Shown here piece after piece: positions 52,755-62,400 of a stretch of 64,000 bases of DNA; within the stretch, counting starts at the first letter, position 1, and the number at the start of each line of letters is the position of its first letter. The notes beneath the pieces are model-generated. The model worked only from the letters and a program-made list of their open reading frames with translations. It did not search any database and was not told where the DNA came from. The stretch comes from Actinokineospora baliensis (GTDB lineage: Bacteria > Actinomycetota > Actinomycetes > Mycobacteriales > Pseudonocardiaceae): assembly GCF_016907695.1 (NCBI RefSeq), contig NZ_JAFBCK010000001.1, positions 6,374,001 through 6,438,000 of the forward strand, written 5' to 3'. The position numbers and the translations under genes were made by a program.

Positions 52755-54091
52755 CCGAGTGCCGCGGACGTCACGGTGTCGATCGCCTTGCCGAGCGCGC
52801 CCACCATCTCCGTGAGCTCGTCGTCGGTGGCGGTCAGCGGCGGCATCAGGGGCGCGGTGTTGGACCCGACAGGTCGGATCACCAGCCCTTGCTCGCGGGC
52901 CTCGCGCACGACGCGGCGGACGATGTCGGCCTCGGGCGGGAAGGGTCGCCGCGTGGCCCGGTCCTCGACAAGCTCGAAGCCGATCATCAGCCCGGCCTGC
53001 CGGACGTCGCCGACCGTGGCGAGCTCGCCGACGGGTCCGGCGAGCCGCGACAGCTGTGCCGTGGTGGCGCTCACCCGCTCGCCGAACCCGGGAGCGAGGT
53101 ACTGCCGCATCGCGGCCACACCGGCGGCGCAGGCCAGCGGCGAGCCGCCGAAGGTGAAGCCATGCGGCAGCGAGCTGCCGCCGAAGAACTCCCCGAGCGC
53201 GTCGAAGACGTCGTCACCGACCACCACGCCACCCAGCGGCAGGTAGCCGCCGCTGGAGGCCTTCCCGAAGGTGAGCAGGTCAGGAACCACCCCCTCGTGC
53301 TCGATGGCGAACAGCTTGCCGGTGCGCCAGAATCCGGTCGCCACCTCGTCGACGATGAGCGGTACACCCCGGGCGTCGCAGATCTCGCGGACGAGCCGCA
53401 GGTAGCCCTCGGGCGGGGTGATGATCCCCCCTGCGCCCTGCACCGGTTCGACGAGAACGGCCGCCACGCGGGCGGCGGGCGAGGACGCGAGGACGCGGGT
53501 GATCACCCTGTCGATGTCCTCGGCACACGCTTTCGCGACCCGTGCCGCGTCCGGTGCCTCCGGGTGGCGGTAGAGGTAGGGGGACGCGGCGGCGTGGAAG
53601 TTGGACAGCAGCGGTTCGAACAACGCGCGGTTGTCCGCCATGCCCATCGCGCTCAGCGCACCGAGCGAGACCCCGTGGTAGGCCTTCTCCAAGTGGACGA
53701 TGTGCGGCACCGTCTCGCGGCCGTGGCGCGCGCGGGAGAGCGCCATGGCCAGCTTGAGCGCGGTTTCCACCGCTTCCGATCCGCCGCTGACCAGGTGGAC
53801 CCGGTTGAGGCTCGCGGGCAACGCCGAGGTCAACAGCTGCGCGTAGTCCACGGCGGGTTCGTGGGCGAGCCCGAAGAGGGTGGTGTAGTCGACGTGGTCG
53901 AGCTGGTCGCGGATGGCGTTCTTGATGTCCTGGTTGTCGTGGCCGAGGTTGATGTTCCACAGCGAGGCCACGCCGTCGAGGTAGGACTTTCCGTCCGCAT
54001 CGGTCAGGCGGGCGCCCATCGCCTTGACGATCAGCGGCGGCGGGGCCGCAGCCATGGCGGTGAACGGGTGTATCAGGGGATAAGTGGTCAC
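52751..54091 (-). CDS. Class III aminotransferase
   Basis: About 446 residues, PLP-dependent fold type I: LTDADGKSYLDGVASLWNIN, HLVSGGSEAVETALKLAM, EKAYHGVSLGALSAMG, IVDEVATGFWRTGKLFA, and the PLP lysine in LLTFGKASSGGYLPLGG. Members transfer amino groups to omega- or keto-substrates; here it probably aminates the ketone made by the cyclase or dehydrogenases. First gene of the nine-gene operon, 204 bp after the SARP gene. I chose GTG 54091 (CGGAG seven bases upstream); ATG 54106 is in frame. Confidence 0.9.
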   Translation of the reverse strand: MTTYPLIHPFTAMAAAPPPLIVKAMGARLTDADGKSYLDGVASLWNINLGHDNQDIKNAIRDQLDHVDYTTLFGLAHEPAVDYAQLLTSALPASLNRVHLVSGGSEAVETALKLAMALSRARHGRETVPHIVHLEKAYHGVSLGALSAMGMADNRALFEPLLSNFHAAASPYLYRHPEAPDAARVAKACAEDIDRVITRVLASSPAARVAAVLVEPVQGAGGIITPPEGYLRLVREICDARGVPLIVDEVATGFWRTGKLFAIEHEGVVPDLLTFGKASSGGYLPLGGVVVGDDVFDALGEFFGGSSLPHGFTFGGSPLACAAGVAAMRQYLAPGFGERVSATTAQLSRLAGPVGELATVGDVRQAGLMIGFELVEDRATRRPFPPEADIVRRVVREAREQGLVIRPVGSNTAPLMPPLTATDDELTEMVGALGKAIDTVTSAALG

Positions 54092-54213
54092 GCCGCTACT
54101 CCGCATCGTCGAGGATGTCCTGTCGCGCCAGTCGCCACCGTGGTCGGGCTCCACCGCGAGGTGGACCGGGAGTGCACTCCCGTGTTGTGGCAACGCGATG
54201 AGGTTGGCAGGCG

Positions 54214-54242
54214 CCGCTACCCGGACACACCTTGTCCGCTAC
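54214..54242 (-). promoter_or_regulatory. Direct heptamer repeats, possible SARP site
   Basis: GTAGCGG occurs twice on the minus strand, at 54236-54242 and 54214-54220, exactly 22 bp apart, and again at 54093-54099. SARP regulators bind heptamer direct repeats spaced by one or two helical turns (11 or 22 bp) just upstream of a -10. CAACCT follows about seven bases after the nearer copy. The site would serve the aminotransferase-led operon. Confidence 0.4.
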
Positions 54243-54295
54243 TCCCCGTCAGACCGCACCGCGTGGGGTCCACCAACCACGGCACGTTCCCGAGT

Positions 54296-56503
54296 TCACC
54301 CAGCGCGGGCGCGGACTCCGGCCGCAGCGGGGTCCCCGCGCTCGCGGAACACGGCGGCGAGGGCGTGCGCGCACGCCGCTTGGCGCGCGGTCTCCCCCAC
54401 CGCCGCCGCCGCGGCGCCTTCGAGAACCTCCACCGCGCCGGAGCCGAAGTTGTGGATCTTGAACACCGGGTGCAGCACACAGGCGAACTGCCAGGCGTGT
54501 GCGTTCGAGCCGCGATCGATGGCTGCCCGCGCCGCGGCCAGCAGGTTCCGGTACTCCAGCCGCAGCCGGTCCATCCGCGACTCCTCGGATGGGGCGGCGG
54601 GCAATTCCGCGGGCGGGCGGACGAGCGGCGCTCCCTCGAAGATCGGATTCCGCAGGTCAGCCGACCAGGTGTGTGCGGCCCACAGGTAGTAGTCGAGCAA
54701 GCGGGCCTCCGCCTCGCGGATCGCCTCCGCGGGCTCCAGGCGGTCCAGTTGGTGACGCGCGCAGTCGCGGACGAGGTCGTGCAGGTAGAACCGACCAGCG
54801 GTGTCCTGTTTCACCAGGTTGTCGTCGAGCAGGCGTTCCATGTGCGCGTCAACGGCGGGCGCGGCCAGCCCGGCGAGCGCGGCCACCGCGTGCAGGTCGA
54901 AGTCGGTCCCGGGGTGCAGGCCGAGTAGGCGGAACAGCCTGGACTGTTCCGCGGTCAAGTAGCGGCAGGACATCTCCAGCACGGCCAGCACGCTTCGGTC
55001 GTCGACCGCGAGCAGCCTGGCTCGTCGAGTGTGGTCGCTGAGCCGTTCGACCAGGTCGGCGATCCGCCACCCCGCTCGATCCCGCAACCGGGCAGCGGCG
55101 ATGCGGATGGCGAGCGGTAGTCGACCGCACAAGTCCACCACCTCAGCCAACGCCGCCTCCTGCCCGGCCACCCGGCCGGGCCCGACGACGGCGGTGAACA
55201 GCGCGATCGCGTCGACCGCGGGGAGCACGTCCAGTGGCACTGGACTAGCACCCTCCAGCGCGGTCAGCTTGCGCCTGCTGGTCACCAACACCAGTGGCCC
55301 CGCGGTACCCGGCAGCAGCGGCCGGACGTGCGCGGCGTCCACGGCGTTGTCCAGCACGAGCAGCACCCGTTTGCCCGCGAGTCTCGACCGCCAGAGCGCG
55401 CTGCGCCGCTCCAACGACGCCGGGACCATTTCCGGTGGAACCCCGCTGTCGCGCAACAAGGTGTCCAACACCTGTTCGGGGGTAGCGGGGTCCATGCCCC
55501 TGGTGAAGCCGTGCAGGTCGATGAAGTACTGACCGTCCGGGTAGTCGTCGATCAGCCCGTGGGCCAAGTGGATCGCCAGGGCCGTCTTCCCGACGCCGCC
55601 CATGCCCGCGATCACCGAGATGGCCACCGCGGTGGTGCGCCCGGATTTCGCCTGATCAAGCAGATCGCGCATTTCCACCGAGCGCCCGGCAAAGTCACTG
55701 GCGTCGCGGGGGAGGTAAGAGCGGGCCCGTTGCGCGGCGTCCACCTCGACCGAGAGCACCGGGGCCGGAATATCCGACGAAGCGTCATCGGCGAGAATCG
55801 CCGCATGTGTCTCGCGCAATAGGGGGCCCGGGTCCAATCCGAGTTCGTCGGCCAACGAGCGTCGTGCGTCTTCGTAGACCGCCAACGCCTCAATCTGTCG
55901 CCCGGAACGGTGCAACGCGAGCATTAGTGCCGAACGCAGCGCTTCGCGCAGCGGGTACTCACCAACCCATTGTCGCAGTTCACCGACGATTGTGGCCGAC
56001 TCGCCCAACCGCAGCCTCCAACCGGCGAGTTCTTCTACGGCGACGAGCCGCTGCTCATGCAGTTGAGCCGCGACATTGCCGATCACATCACCGCCCAACC
56101 CCGGGAGCACATCGCCGCGCCACAGCACCACAGCACCGCCGAGCAAATCAATGGCGGCGGCCAATCGACCCACCTTGGCGGCTTCCCTGGCTTCGGCCAA
56201 CGCGGTCTGGAACCGGAACGCGTCCACGTCCGACTCATCGATCTCTATGCGGTAGCCCACGTCGTTCCACGTGATCGCCGTCGGCCCCAGTGCGCGGCGG
56301 AGGGCCCCCACGGCATTGTGCAGTTGCTGCCGAGCCGAACGCGGCGGCCTGTCCCACAACAGGTCGACCAACCTGTCGACGGGAACCACCTGCCTGGGAC
56401 TGAGCAGTAGTATCGCGAGTAAGCGTTGCTGCCGGATCCCACCCACGTGGACAGGAACTCCGTCGCGGTCCACTTCCAATGAACCGAGTATGCGAAAGAA
56501 CAT
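54296..56503 (-). CDS. SARP/AfsR-type regulator with NB-ARC domain
   Basis: About 735 residues. N-terminal OmpR-like DNA-binding domain (RILGSLEVDRDGVPVHVGG, LVDLLWDRPPRSARQQLHN), bacterial transcriptional activation domain (residues about 95-240, ending LADELGLDPGPLLRETHAAI), then NB-ARC NTPase with Walker A GMGGVGKT near 300, LLVLDNAVDAAHVRPLLPG, TSRRKL and GRLPLAIRIAAARL. The C-terminal TPR array of AfsR (about 990 residues) is mostly missing; the chain stops after roughly 100 helical residues. It probably activates the operon downstream. ATG 56503 has GGGGGG upstream. Confidence 0.92.
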   Translation of the reverse strand: MFFRILGSLEVDRDGVPVHVGGIRQQRLLAILLLSPRQVVPVDRLVDLLWDRPPRSARQQLHNAVGALRRALGPTAITWNDVGYRIEIDESDVDAFRFQTALAEAREAAKVGRLAAAIDLLGGAVVLWRGDVLPGLGGDVIGNVAAQLHEQRLVAVEELAGWRLRLGESATIVGELRQWVGEYPLREALRSALMLALHRSGRQIEALAVYEDARRSLADELGLDPGPLLRETHAAILADDASSDIPAPVLSVEVDAAQRARSYLPRDASDFAGRSVEMRDLLDQAKSGRTTAVAISVIAGMGGVGKTALAIHLAHGLIDDYPDGQYFIDLHGFTRGMDPATPEQVLDTLLRDSGVPPEMVPASLERRSALWRSRLAGKRVLLVLDNAVDAAHVRPLLPGTAGPLVLVTSRRKLTALEGASPVPLDVLPAVDAIALFTAVVGPGRVAGQEAALAEVVDLCGRLPLAIRIAAARLRDRAGWRIADLVERLSDHTRRARLLAVDDRSVLAVLEMSCRYLTAEQSRLFRLLGLHPGTDFDLHAVAALAGLAAPAVDAHMERLLDDNLVKQDTAGRFYLHDLVRDCARHQLDRLEPAEAIREAEARLLDYYLWAAHTWSADLRNPIFEGAPLVRPPAELPAAPSEESRMDRLRLEYRNLLAAARAAIDRGSNAHAWQFACVLHPVFKIHNFGSGAVEVLEGAAAAAVGETARQAACAHALAAVFRERGDPAAAGVRARAG

Positions 56504-56868
56504 GCTGTACCCCCCAGGGTCACGATACCGACGACAGTTCTCGATCGAGCCGTTGAGAGCACGGCCGGACCACTGCCGGTATTAGCCACTGGATCGTAGC
56601 AATGGGCGACCGAGCCCACCGAACGGGTAACGGCATTCGCCGAGGTAGGCGTATCGCACCTACAGCCAAGTTGCCGATTCGCACCAACAAACGGACATGC
56701 ATCTAGCAGAGATGAACACCGAGGTCAAGACCCGATCGTGTAGTGATCAACTCGACAGCGCGCGGTAAACTTAATGCGAACCACACGCGAGGGAGTCATC
56801 GGCACTACGAAACGCCAGAAAGCGGAGCCGTAGCACGTTCGTTTGCGCCATTGACACCGAAAAGGTGG
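56504..56868. other. 365-bp intergenic region at the right cluster edge
   Basis: Holds the promoter of the SARP gene and the end region of the kinase gene. It is less GC-rich than the surroundings. I find no supportable gene, no strong terminator after the kinase stop and no copy of the TGTCCCGC palindrome. It is a natural right border for the biosynthetic region. Confidence 0.5.
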
Positions 56869-58566
56869 TCAGCGCGGGTAGAGCTTGAGGACCTTGCCTT
56901 CGAGGTTGGCCAGGAGGTAGGCGCCGCTGTATTCGTCGGCTAGGTAGAGCTTGAAGGCGGGCACGTGGTCGATGAGGCCGGTGTCGATGATGATGTAGCG
57001 CATGGTGGGTTTGGGCACGCCGAGGTCTTTGGCGGCTCGGTCCCAGAGGGCGGGCAGGGCGTCCCAGTTGACCTTGTTCAGGTCCACCACCGCGCGGTCG
57101 GCGTCCACTGTGTCCGCTCCCCTGCGGCTGGCTTTGCCGTTGCGGTACTCGAAGTCGTCGAAGCCGTTCTTCACGGCTGTGGTGGGGGCGGTGGCCATGG
57201 CGTACGTGGCATAGATGGTCATGTCGGAGACCTTGGTGCCGCCCATGACTTCGCTCATCGCGGTGACCACCGAGCGCGCGCCCGCCGGGGTGAGCAGGTC
57301 CTCGACCGCTGGTGCCGTCGTGGTCTTGGGGGGCGCTGCGGTGGCCTTGGTCGTGGCCTTGATCGGCGGGGTGGCGGTCTGCTGGCCACTGGTCGCGGGG
57401 ACGTCGGTGCCCGGGCTGTCGGCGGCGGTGTTGCCGGGGTCTTCGCTGGAGGTCAGGTAGCTGGTGAGCAGGACGGCGAGGGTGACGACCAGCGCGACCG
57501 CGACCAGGGACACCGCGATGGCCCCCGTGCGCTTGCGCGTCGGCGGCACCTGGTTCGGCCTGGACGAGGGGTCGCCCTGCCAGTACGGGGGGTACTGCTG
57601 CTTCCACGGCCCGGTGGACACGGCGGGGCCGGTCGGGCTGGGGAGCGCGGCGAAGGCGGGACCGGCGGGGGTCGGCGGGGCGGCGAACGCCGGGCCCGCG
57701 GGCGTGGGTGGGCCGAAGGGCAGTTGGCCGCCGTGTTCGGCGGCGGCGAGCATCCGGTCGAGGACCTCGGGCGTCGGGCGGTTGCCGGGGTCCGACACGA
57801 GGACCGCGCTCAGCGCGGCGCCGAGCGGACCCGCGCGCCGCGGCGGGGGCACCGGCTCGGTCATGACCGCGGCGAGGGTGGCCATCGTGGTGGCGCGGCG
57901 CAGCGGGTGGTAGCCCTCGACGGCGACGTAGAGCAGCATCGCCAGCGACCACAGGTCCGAGGCGGTCTTGGTCTCGTCGCCGAGCAGCCGCTCCGGGGCG
58001 ATGTACTCGGGGGAGCCGATCACCTCGCCGGTCGCGGTGAGCTGGCCGGAGTCGTGCAGGGCGGCGATGCCGAAGTCGGTGAGCACGGCGCTGCCGTCCT
58101 GGCGCAGCAGCACGTTGCCCGGTTTGACGTCGCGGTGCAGGATGCCCGCGCCGTGGGCGGCGCGCAGCGCCCGCAGCACGTCGCGGCCGATCCGGGCCGC
58201 CTCGGCCGGGGCGAGGGTGCCCTGCCGCAGCCTCGAGTCCAGCGACACGCCCTGGACCAGCTCCATGACGATCCACGGGTACGGCGTGTTGTCCTCGATG
58301 ATCTGGTAGATCGACACGACGTTCGGGTGCTGCAGCCGCGCCAGCGCGCGGGACTCGCGCAGCACCCGCTCCCGCTGCTGGGCCGCCAGCGCCGGGTTGT
58401 GCTCGAAGAGCGCGGCGTCGGCCGGGCGCACCTCCTTGATGGCGACCTCGCGCTGCAGGCCCACGTCGCGGGCCCGCCACACCGTCCCCATGCCGCCGCT
58501 ACCCAGCGGCTCCAGCAGTTCGAACCGGCCGCCCACCACACGCCCGGTTTGCTCTCCCTCAGACAC
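56869..58566 (-). CDS. Membrane Ser/Thr protein kinase (PknB family)
   Basis: About 565 residues. Kinase domain at residues 1-275: LGSGGMGTVWRARD, lysine in VAIKEVRPA, HRDVKPGNVLL, LTDFGIAAL, GSPEYIAPERL. A proline-rich linker with two near-identical repeats (TPAGPAFAA) leads to one membrane segment at about 345-368 (IAVSLVAVALVVTLAVLL). The outer 200 residues have no PASTA repeats and no known domain. It phosphorylates cytoplasmic substrates in response to an outside cue. The GTG start has no ribosome-binding site but a leaderless promoter. Confidence 0.93.
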   Translation of the reverse strand: MSEGEQTGRVVGGRFELLEPLGSGGMGTVWRARDVGLQREVAIKEVRPADAALFEHNPALAAQQRERVLRESRALARLQHPNVVSIYQIIEDNTPYPWIVMELVQGVSLDSRLRQGTLAPAEAARIGRDVLRALRAAHGAGILHRDVKPGNVLLRQDGSAVLTDFGIAALHDSGQLTATGEVIGSPEYIAPERLLGDETKTASDLWSLAMLLYVAVEGYHPLRRATTMATLAAVMTEPVPPPRRAGPLGAALSAVLVSDPGNRPTPEVLDRMLAAAEHGGQLPFGPPTPAGPAFAAPPTPAGPAFAALPSPTGPAVSTGPWKQQYPPYWQGDPSSRPNQVPPTRKRTGAIAVSLVAVALVVTLAVLLTSYLTSSEDPGNTAADSPGTDVPATSGQQTATPPIKATTKATAAPPKTTTAPAVEDLLTPAGARSVVTAMSEVMGGTKVSDMTIYATYAMATAPTTAVKNGFDDFEYRNGKASRRGADTVDADRAVVDLNKVNWDALPALWDRAAKDLGVPKPTMRYIIIDTGLIDHVPAFKLYLADEYSGAYLLANLEGKVLKLYPR

Positions 58567-58572
58567 CGCGCA

Positions 58573-58578
58573 ACGCTA
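58573..58578 (-). promoter_or_regulatory. Leaderless -10 element of the kinase gene
   Basis: TAGCGT on the minus strand fits TANNNT and ends six bases before GTG 58566, so the transcript should begin at the start codon. This supports the chosen start. Confidence 0.5.
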
Positions 58579-58656
58579 GCAACCGCGCCCGCACCCGCAG
58601 CAGGCCGACCTGCGGTCATTCGCACTGGCGAACGAGCTGAATCGATTGCGTGGCCG

Positions 58657-58687
58657 CGGAACAGGCCGGGGGCACCGGCCTGTTCCG
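58657..58687 (-). terminator. Terminator hairpin after the PEBP gene
   Basis: A perfect 13-bp stem (CGGAACAGGCCGG at 58657-58669 and its complement at 58675-58687) with a 5-base loop, 11 bp past the stop of the PEBP gene. There is no T run, as is common in actinomycetes. Confidence 0.7.
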
Positions 58688-58698
58688 CCGCGGTTGAC

Positions 58699-59265
58699 TT
58701 AGGACTCGCCGCTGATCTTGGCCGAGCCGATGGAGGCCGCGGTGATGGCCCTGGCCGCGGTCTGGGTGGACGAGCTCGAGGTGAGGGTGGTCAGGGACGC
58801 CTTGTTGAGGGCGTGGACGACGAACTCGTAGGTGTTCACCGTCGAGGGCGAACACGGCCCCTGGTAGCCGTAGAGGCTGGCGCTGCCCCGGTAGTAGATC
58901 TGCCGGGATCCCGACGGGACCGGGGGCTGGTAGGAGTGCTGGACGTTCTGCGGCAGGGACGTCGCGCTCACCGGGATGTCGTAGATGACCCAGTGGATGA
59001 GGTTGGCGTTGTCGAGGTCGCGCATGACGATCGCGTAGCTCTTGGCCGCAGTGGGGGCACCGGACCAGGCCAGGGGCGGCGACTCGTTCTTCTTGGCGGG
59101 GTCGTTGCCGCCGCCGCTGGTGCACTCGTGGACCTTGGGGATGAGCCCGCCGTTGGTGAAGGCGGAACTGGACAGGGCGAACGCCGCGGGTGCGGCCGCG
59201 GCGGGTGACAGCCCCACGGCCCAGATGGCGAGCGCGGCGCACAGCACGATACGTGTGGTTCTCAC
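58699..59265 (-). CDS. Secreted YbhB/YbcL (PEBP) family protein
   Basis: About 188 residues. A signal peptide (RTTRIVLCAALAIWAVGLSPAAAAP) is followed by the phosphatidylethanolamine-binding-protein fold: FTNGGLIPKVHECTSGG, SPPLAWSGAPTAAKSYAIVM, DLDNANLIHWVIYDIP, and YEFVVHALNK. Bacterial PEBPs bind small anions or inhibit kinases or proteases; the role here is unknown. GTG 59265 has CGGGAG upstream; the frame is open further upstream but encodes no signal peptide. Confidence 0.9.
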   Translation of the reverse strand: MRTTRIVLCAALAIWAVGLSPAAAAPAAFALSSSAFTNGGLIPKVHECTSGGGNDPAKKNESPPLAWSGAPTAAKSYAIVMRDLDNANLIHWVIYDIPVSATSLPQNVQHSYQPPVPSGSRQIYYRGSASLYGYQGPCSPSTVNTYEFVVHALNKASLTTLTSSSSTQTAARAITAASIGSAKISGES

Positions 59266-59396
59266 TAGAGCTCCCGAGGAGACTTGTGGTTCATCGGTAC
59301 ACGTGCCGGGGCCTCCAGCGTAAGCCCCTCGGCCACACCCCACACCACACGGGAAATGCGCATCGCGGTCGAACTTCTCGATCCCAGAACAAAACG

Positions 59397-59432
59397 CGAG
59401 TGCCCGCCGGGGGTGAACCCGGCGGGCACTCG
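59397..59432 (-). terminator. Rho-independent terminator of the large secreted-protein gene
   Basis: A perfect 15-bp stem (CGAGTGCCCGCCGGG at 59397-59411, complement at 59418-59432) with loop GGTGAA. On the minus strand it is followed by CGTTTTGTTCT, a T-rich tail. It lies 11 bp after the stop of the gene at 59444. Confidence 0.88.
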
Positions 59433-59443
59433 GGGAGAGCGGA

Positions 59444-62400
59444 CTAGAACTGGGCCGTGGGCGGGAAAGTCGAGGCGGCTGCGGCGATCGCGGCCGCGAC
59501 GACGGTGTAGTAGGTGTCGTTGGGTTGGCCCCCGGTGAGGTATCCGGAGCTGATCAGGTTGGGGTTGCCGGAATCGGCGACCGTGCCTGCGATGTCGATG
59601 ACCTCGTCGGCGCCCTGGTCGGTGAAGTTGTTCAGCAGATCGGTGTTGACCTGCTGGCGGATGACCTCGCGCGGGTCGTTCGCGGCCAGGCCCAGTGCCG
59701 GGATGGTGGCCACGATGACGTGGTTGAGGCTGCCGTCGGTGCGCCGGACGTTGCGCAGCGCCTCGGCGTTGGCCTGGTGCATCACCTGGCGGAACCCGGC
59801 CAGGATGTCGTTCTTGCTCCGCCCCGCCAGCACGTCGTTGGCGCCCAGGGCGACGACGACGGTGCGCAGGTTGGGCTCACCGTAGACGTGCCGGTTGAGG
59901 CTCGTGGCCGCCTCGGTGAGCGACTGCGACGAGATGCCCGCGCGGGGACCGGTCACGGCGTTGCCCAGGTACAGGATGCCGACGTCGGTCGCGGTCGCGG
60001 CGCCCTGGAACAGCGACACCTCGCTGATGGACCCGTTGAAGTACCCGGACACCGCGCCACCGGCGGACTTCCCGGCGCCGATCACGAACGGCCCGGCACC
60101 GTCGACGACCACCCTGGGCCCGAACGCGACCTGGGCGCCGTTGACGTAGAGCCTCATCTCCCTGGTGGCGGCGTCGTAGGTGCCGACGAGGTGGGTCCAG
60201 GTGTTGAGCGCCGGGGCCGGTCCGACGACGAGCGCGGAAGCCCCGCCCGCCGGGTTGGTCAGCGCCCATGCGTTGTGCGGCTTGGAGTACAGCAGCTGCA
60301 GCGACCCGGTCGTGCTGTCGCCGCGGCTGAAGATCGTGGCCGACACCGCGGTCGACTCCAGCTTGGCCCACGCCGAGATGGTGTAGCTCTCGGTGGTCTT
60401 GATCGGGGTGCCGGAGATCGTGGCGTGACCGGTGCTGCCGTCGAAGTCCACCGCGCCACCGCGTTCGGTGGTGCGGGCGCTGGTCCCGACCAGCGTCCCG
60501 GTGAAGGAGCCGCTCGGGTCGTTGAGCGCGGTGCCGCTCGGCTCGTTCATCTGCCAGGTCGCCGTGGCGGCCAGACCGGCCCGGGAGGCGTTGACGATGC
60601 TGCCGGGCAACGGCATCCCGGCCGTGTCCAGCGCCCCGGGCAGCCGGTCCACCCAGGTCTTGTTGTGACCCGCGCTGATGTCGGTGCCCGCCGCGGCGGA
60701 CTGCTGGTCGCCGAGGACGACGACGGTGCCGAGCGAGTTGTCCGATGTGGACACCTGGAGGCCGGACACCAGGTAGCTGCCGGTGGCCGCCGTCGCGAAC
60801 CCGGTGCCGGACGCGGTGGCCGTGAGGTCACCGGAGCCGATGCGCACCGGCGCGGAAGGCCGCGAGTGCACCGGAACCCGGGTCAGCGCCGCCGAGTGGT
60901 ACGCGCTGAAGACGAGGTTCCCGGTTCCGCCGGAGGGGAAGGCGACCGCGTCGCTGGTCACCTCACCGCCCGCGGGGATGGTCACCGACGCGCTCCCTCC
61001 GAAGAGGACAGCGGCGGGGGTGGCGACCGAGTCGACCCCGGTCCCCTGCTGGGCGCCAACGGACACCTTGTTCACGGTGACCGCACTGGTGTTGAGCGAG
61101 TTCGACAGGGTGACACGGACCTGCGACCCGGTCAGGCTCGGGTGCACGACGGTGCGCACCGTCTGGTTGGCGAAGCCGACGCCGCCCGGCGGGACGGACG
61201 TGGTGTCCGGCTGCGCCGACCAGGCACCCAGCCACCCGGCCTGCACCGGGCGCGGCGCCATGGCCAGCACGTGCAGCGCCGGGCCGCCGGTGCACCCCGG
61301 CACGAACGGCGTGCCGTAGTTGGGCAGGGTGACCGACTTCAGCGTCTTGGTCGGGTCGGTCGGGACGAAGATCGTGTACAGCCTCGGCTGCCCGCTGGTG
61401 GCGACCGCGGTGCCCAGGTTGAAGTGCGGCAGCACGACGTGCGCCGACTCCTTGGGGCCGAGGAACCAGTCCGGCACGGTCGGGAACTGCGGCCGGTCGA
61501 CGGTGTTGTCCAGGTAGGTCACCGCACCGGAGCGCTGCGGGACCGAGTAGCAGGTGTCGACCACGAGCAGGCCGACCGCGCTGGCCTTGACCTGCTGCGC
61601 GACCGGCAGCGGGATCGTCTGGCCGTGGGCGATGACGTTGTCGTTGCCGTCGGCGCGGTGCGCTGGCATGACGAACGTCGCGCCGTCCACGGTGAACAAG
61701 GAACCGGGGGCCAAGCCCGCGGCGGCCATCGTCTGCGCGGAGATCGAAGCGGCGCCGTTGGTGTCGAGGTCGGCGGCGGTGCCCTCGGGGGCGATGCCGT
61801 TGTTGTTCATCGCCGAGGTGAAGTCCACCGCGGTCGCGGCGGCGAAGGCCACCGCGCCGAAGTAGTCGACGCCGACCTTGTAGCCGGTGGACGAGGCGTG
61901 CTTGCCAGCCACGGTGATCTTGAGCTTGTGCGTGCCAGCGGCCAGGTGCGCGCCGCCGAGCGGCACGTACGCGGTGCCCGCGGTGGCCTGGTAGCCGTCC
62001 CACGGCGTGTCATCGGTCTTGCCGAGCACGACGTCGTCGAGCTTGATGGTCACCTTGCCCTGCTGCGGGCCCTTGGCGAGGTTGATGCCCACTGCGTAGT
62101 CGGCCTCGACCGGGATCTTGAACGCCAGGTCGACCGACGCGCCGTTGGCGGTCGCGTCGAAGCCGAGCTGCGCGCCCTCGGACCAGTAGGCGCCGCCGCC
62201 CGCCTGGTTCTGCCTGGCCACGGTCATCGACTGGCCGGGGGGCTGGGTCGGGGTGACCTGGCTGGGCTGCTCGGCCTCGAACCGGCCGGTCGGGGTGAGC
62301 AGCAGGTAGTCGACGCCCGCGTGGTAGCGCTGACCGGTGGTGAAGCCGTTGGTCCCGGTGACGGTCACCGTCAGCGTGTGCGCGCCCGCGGTCAGCCGTC

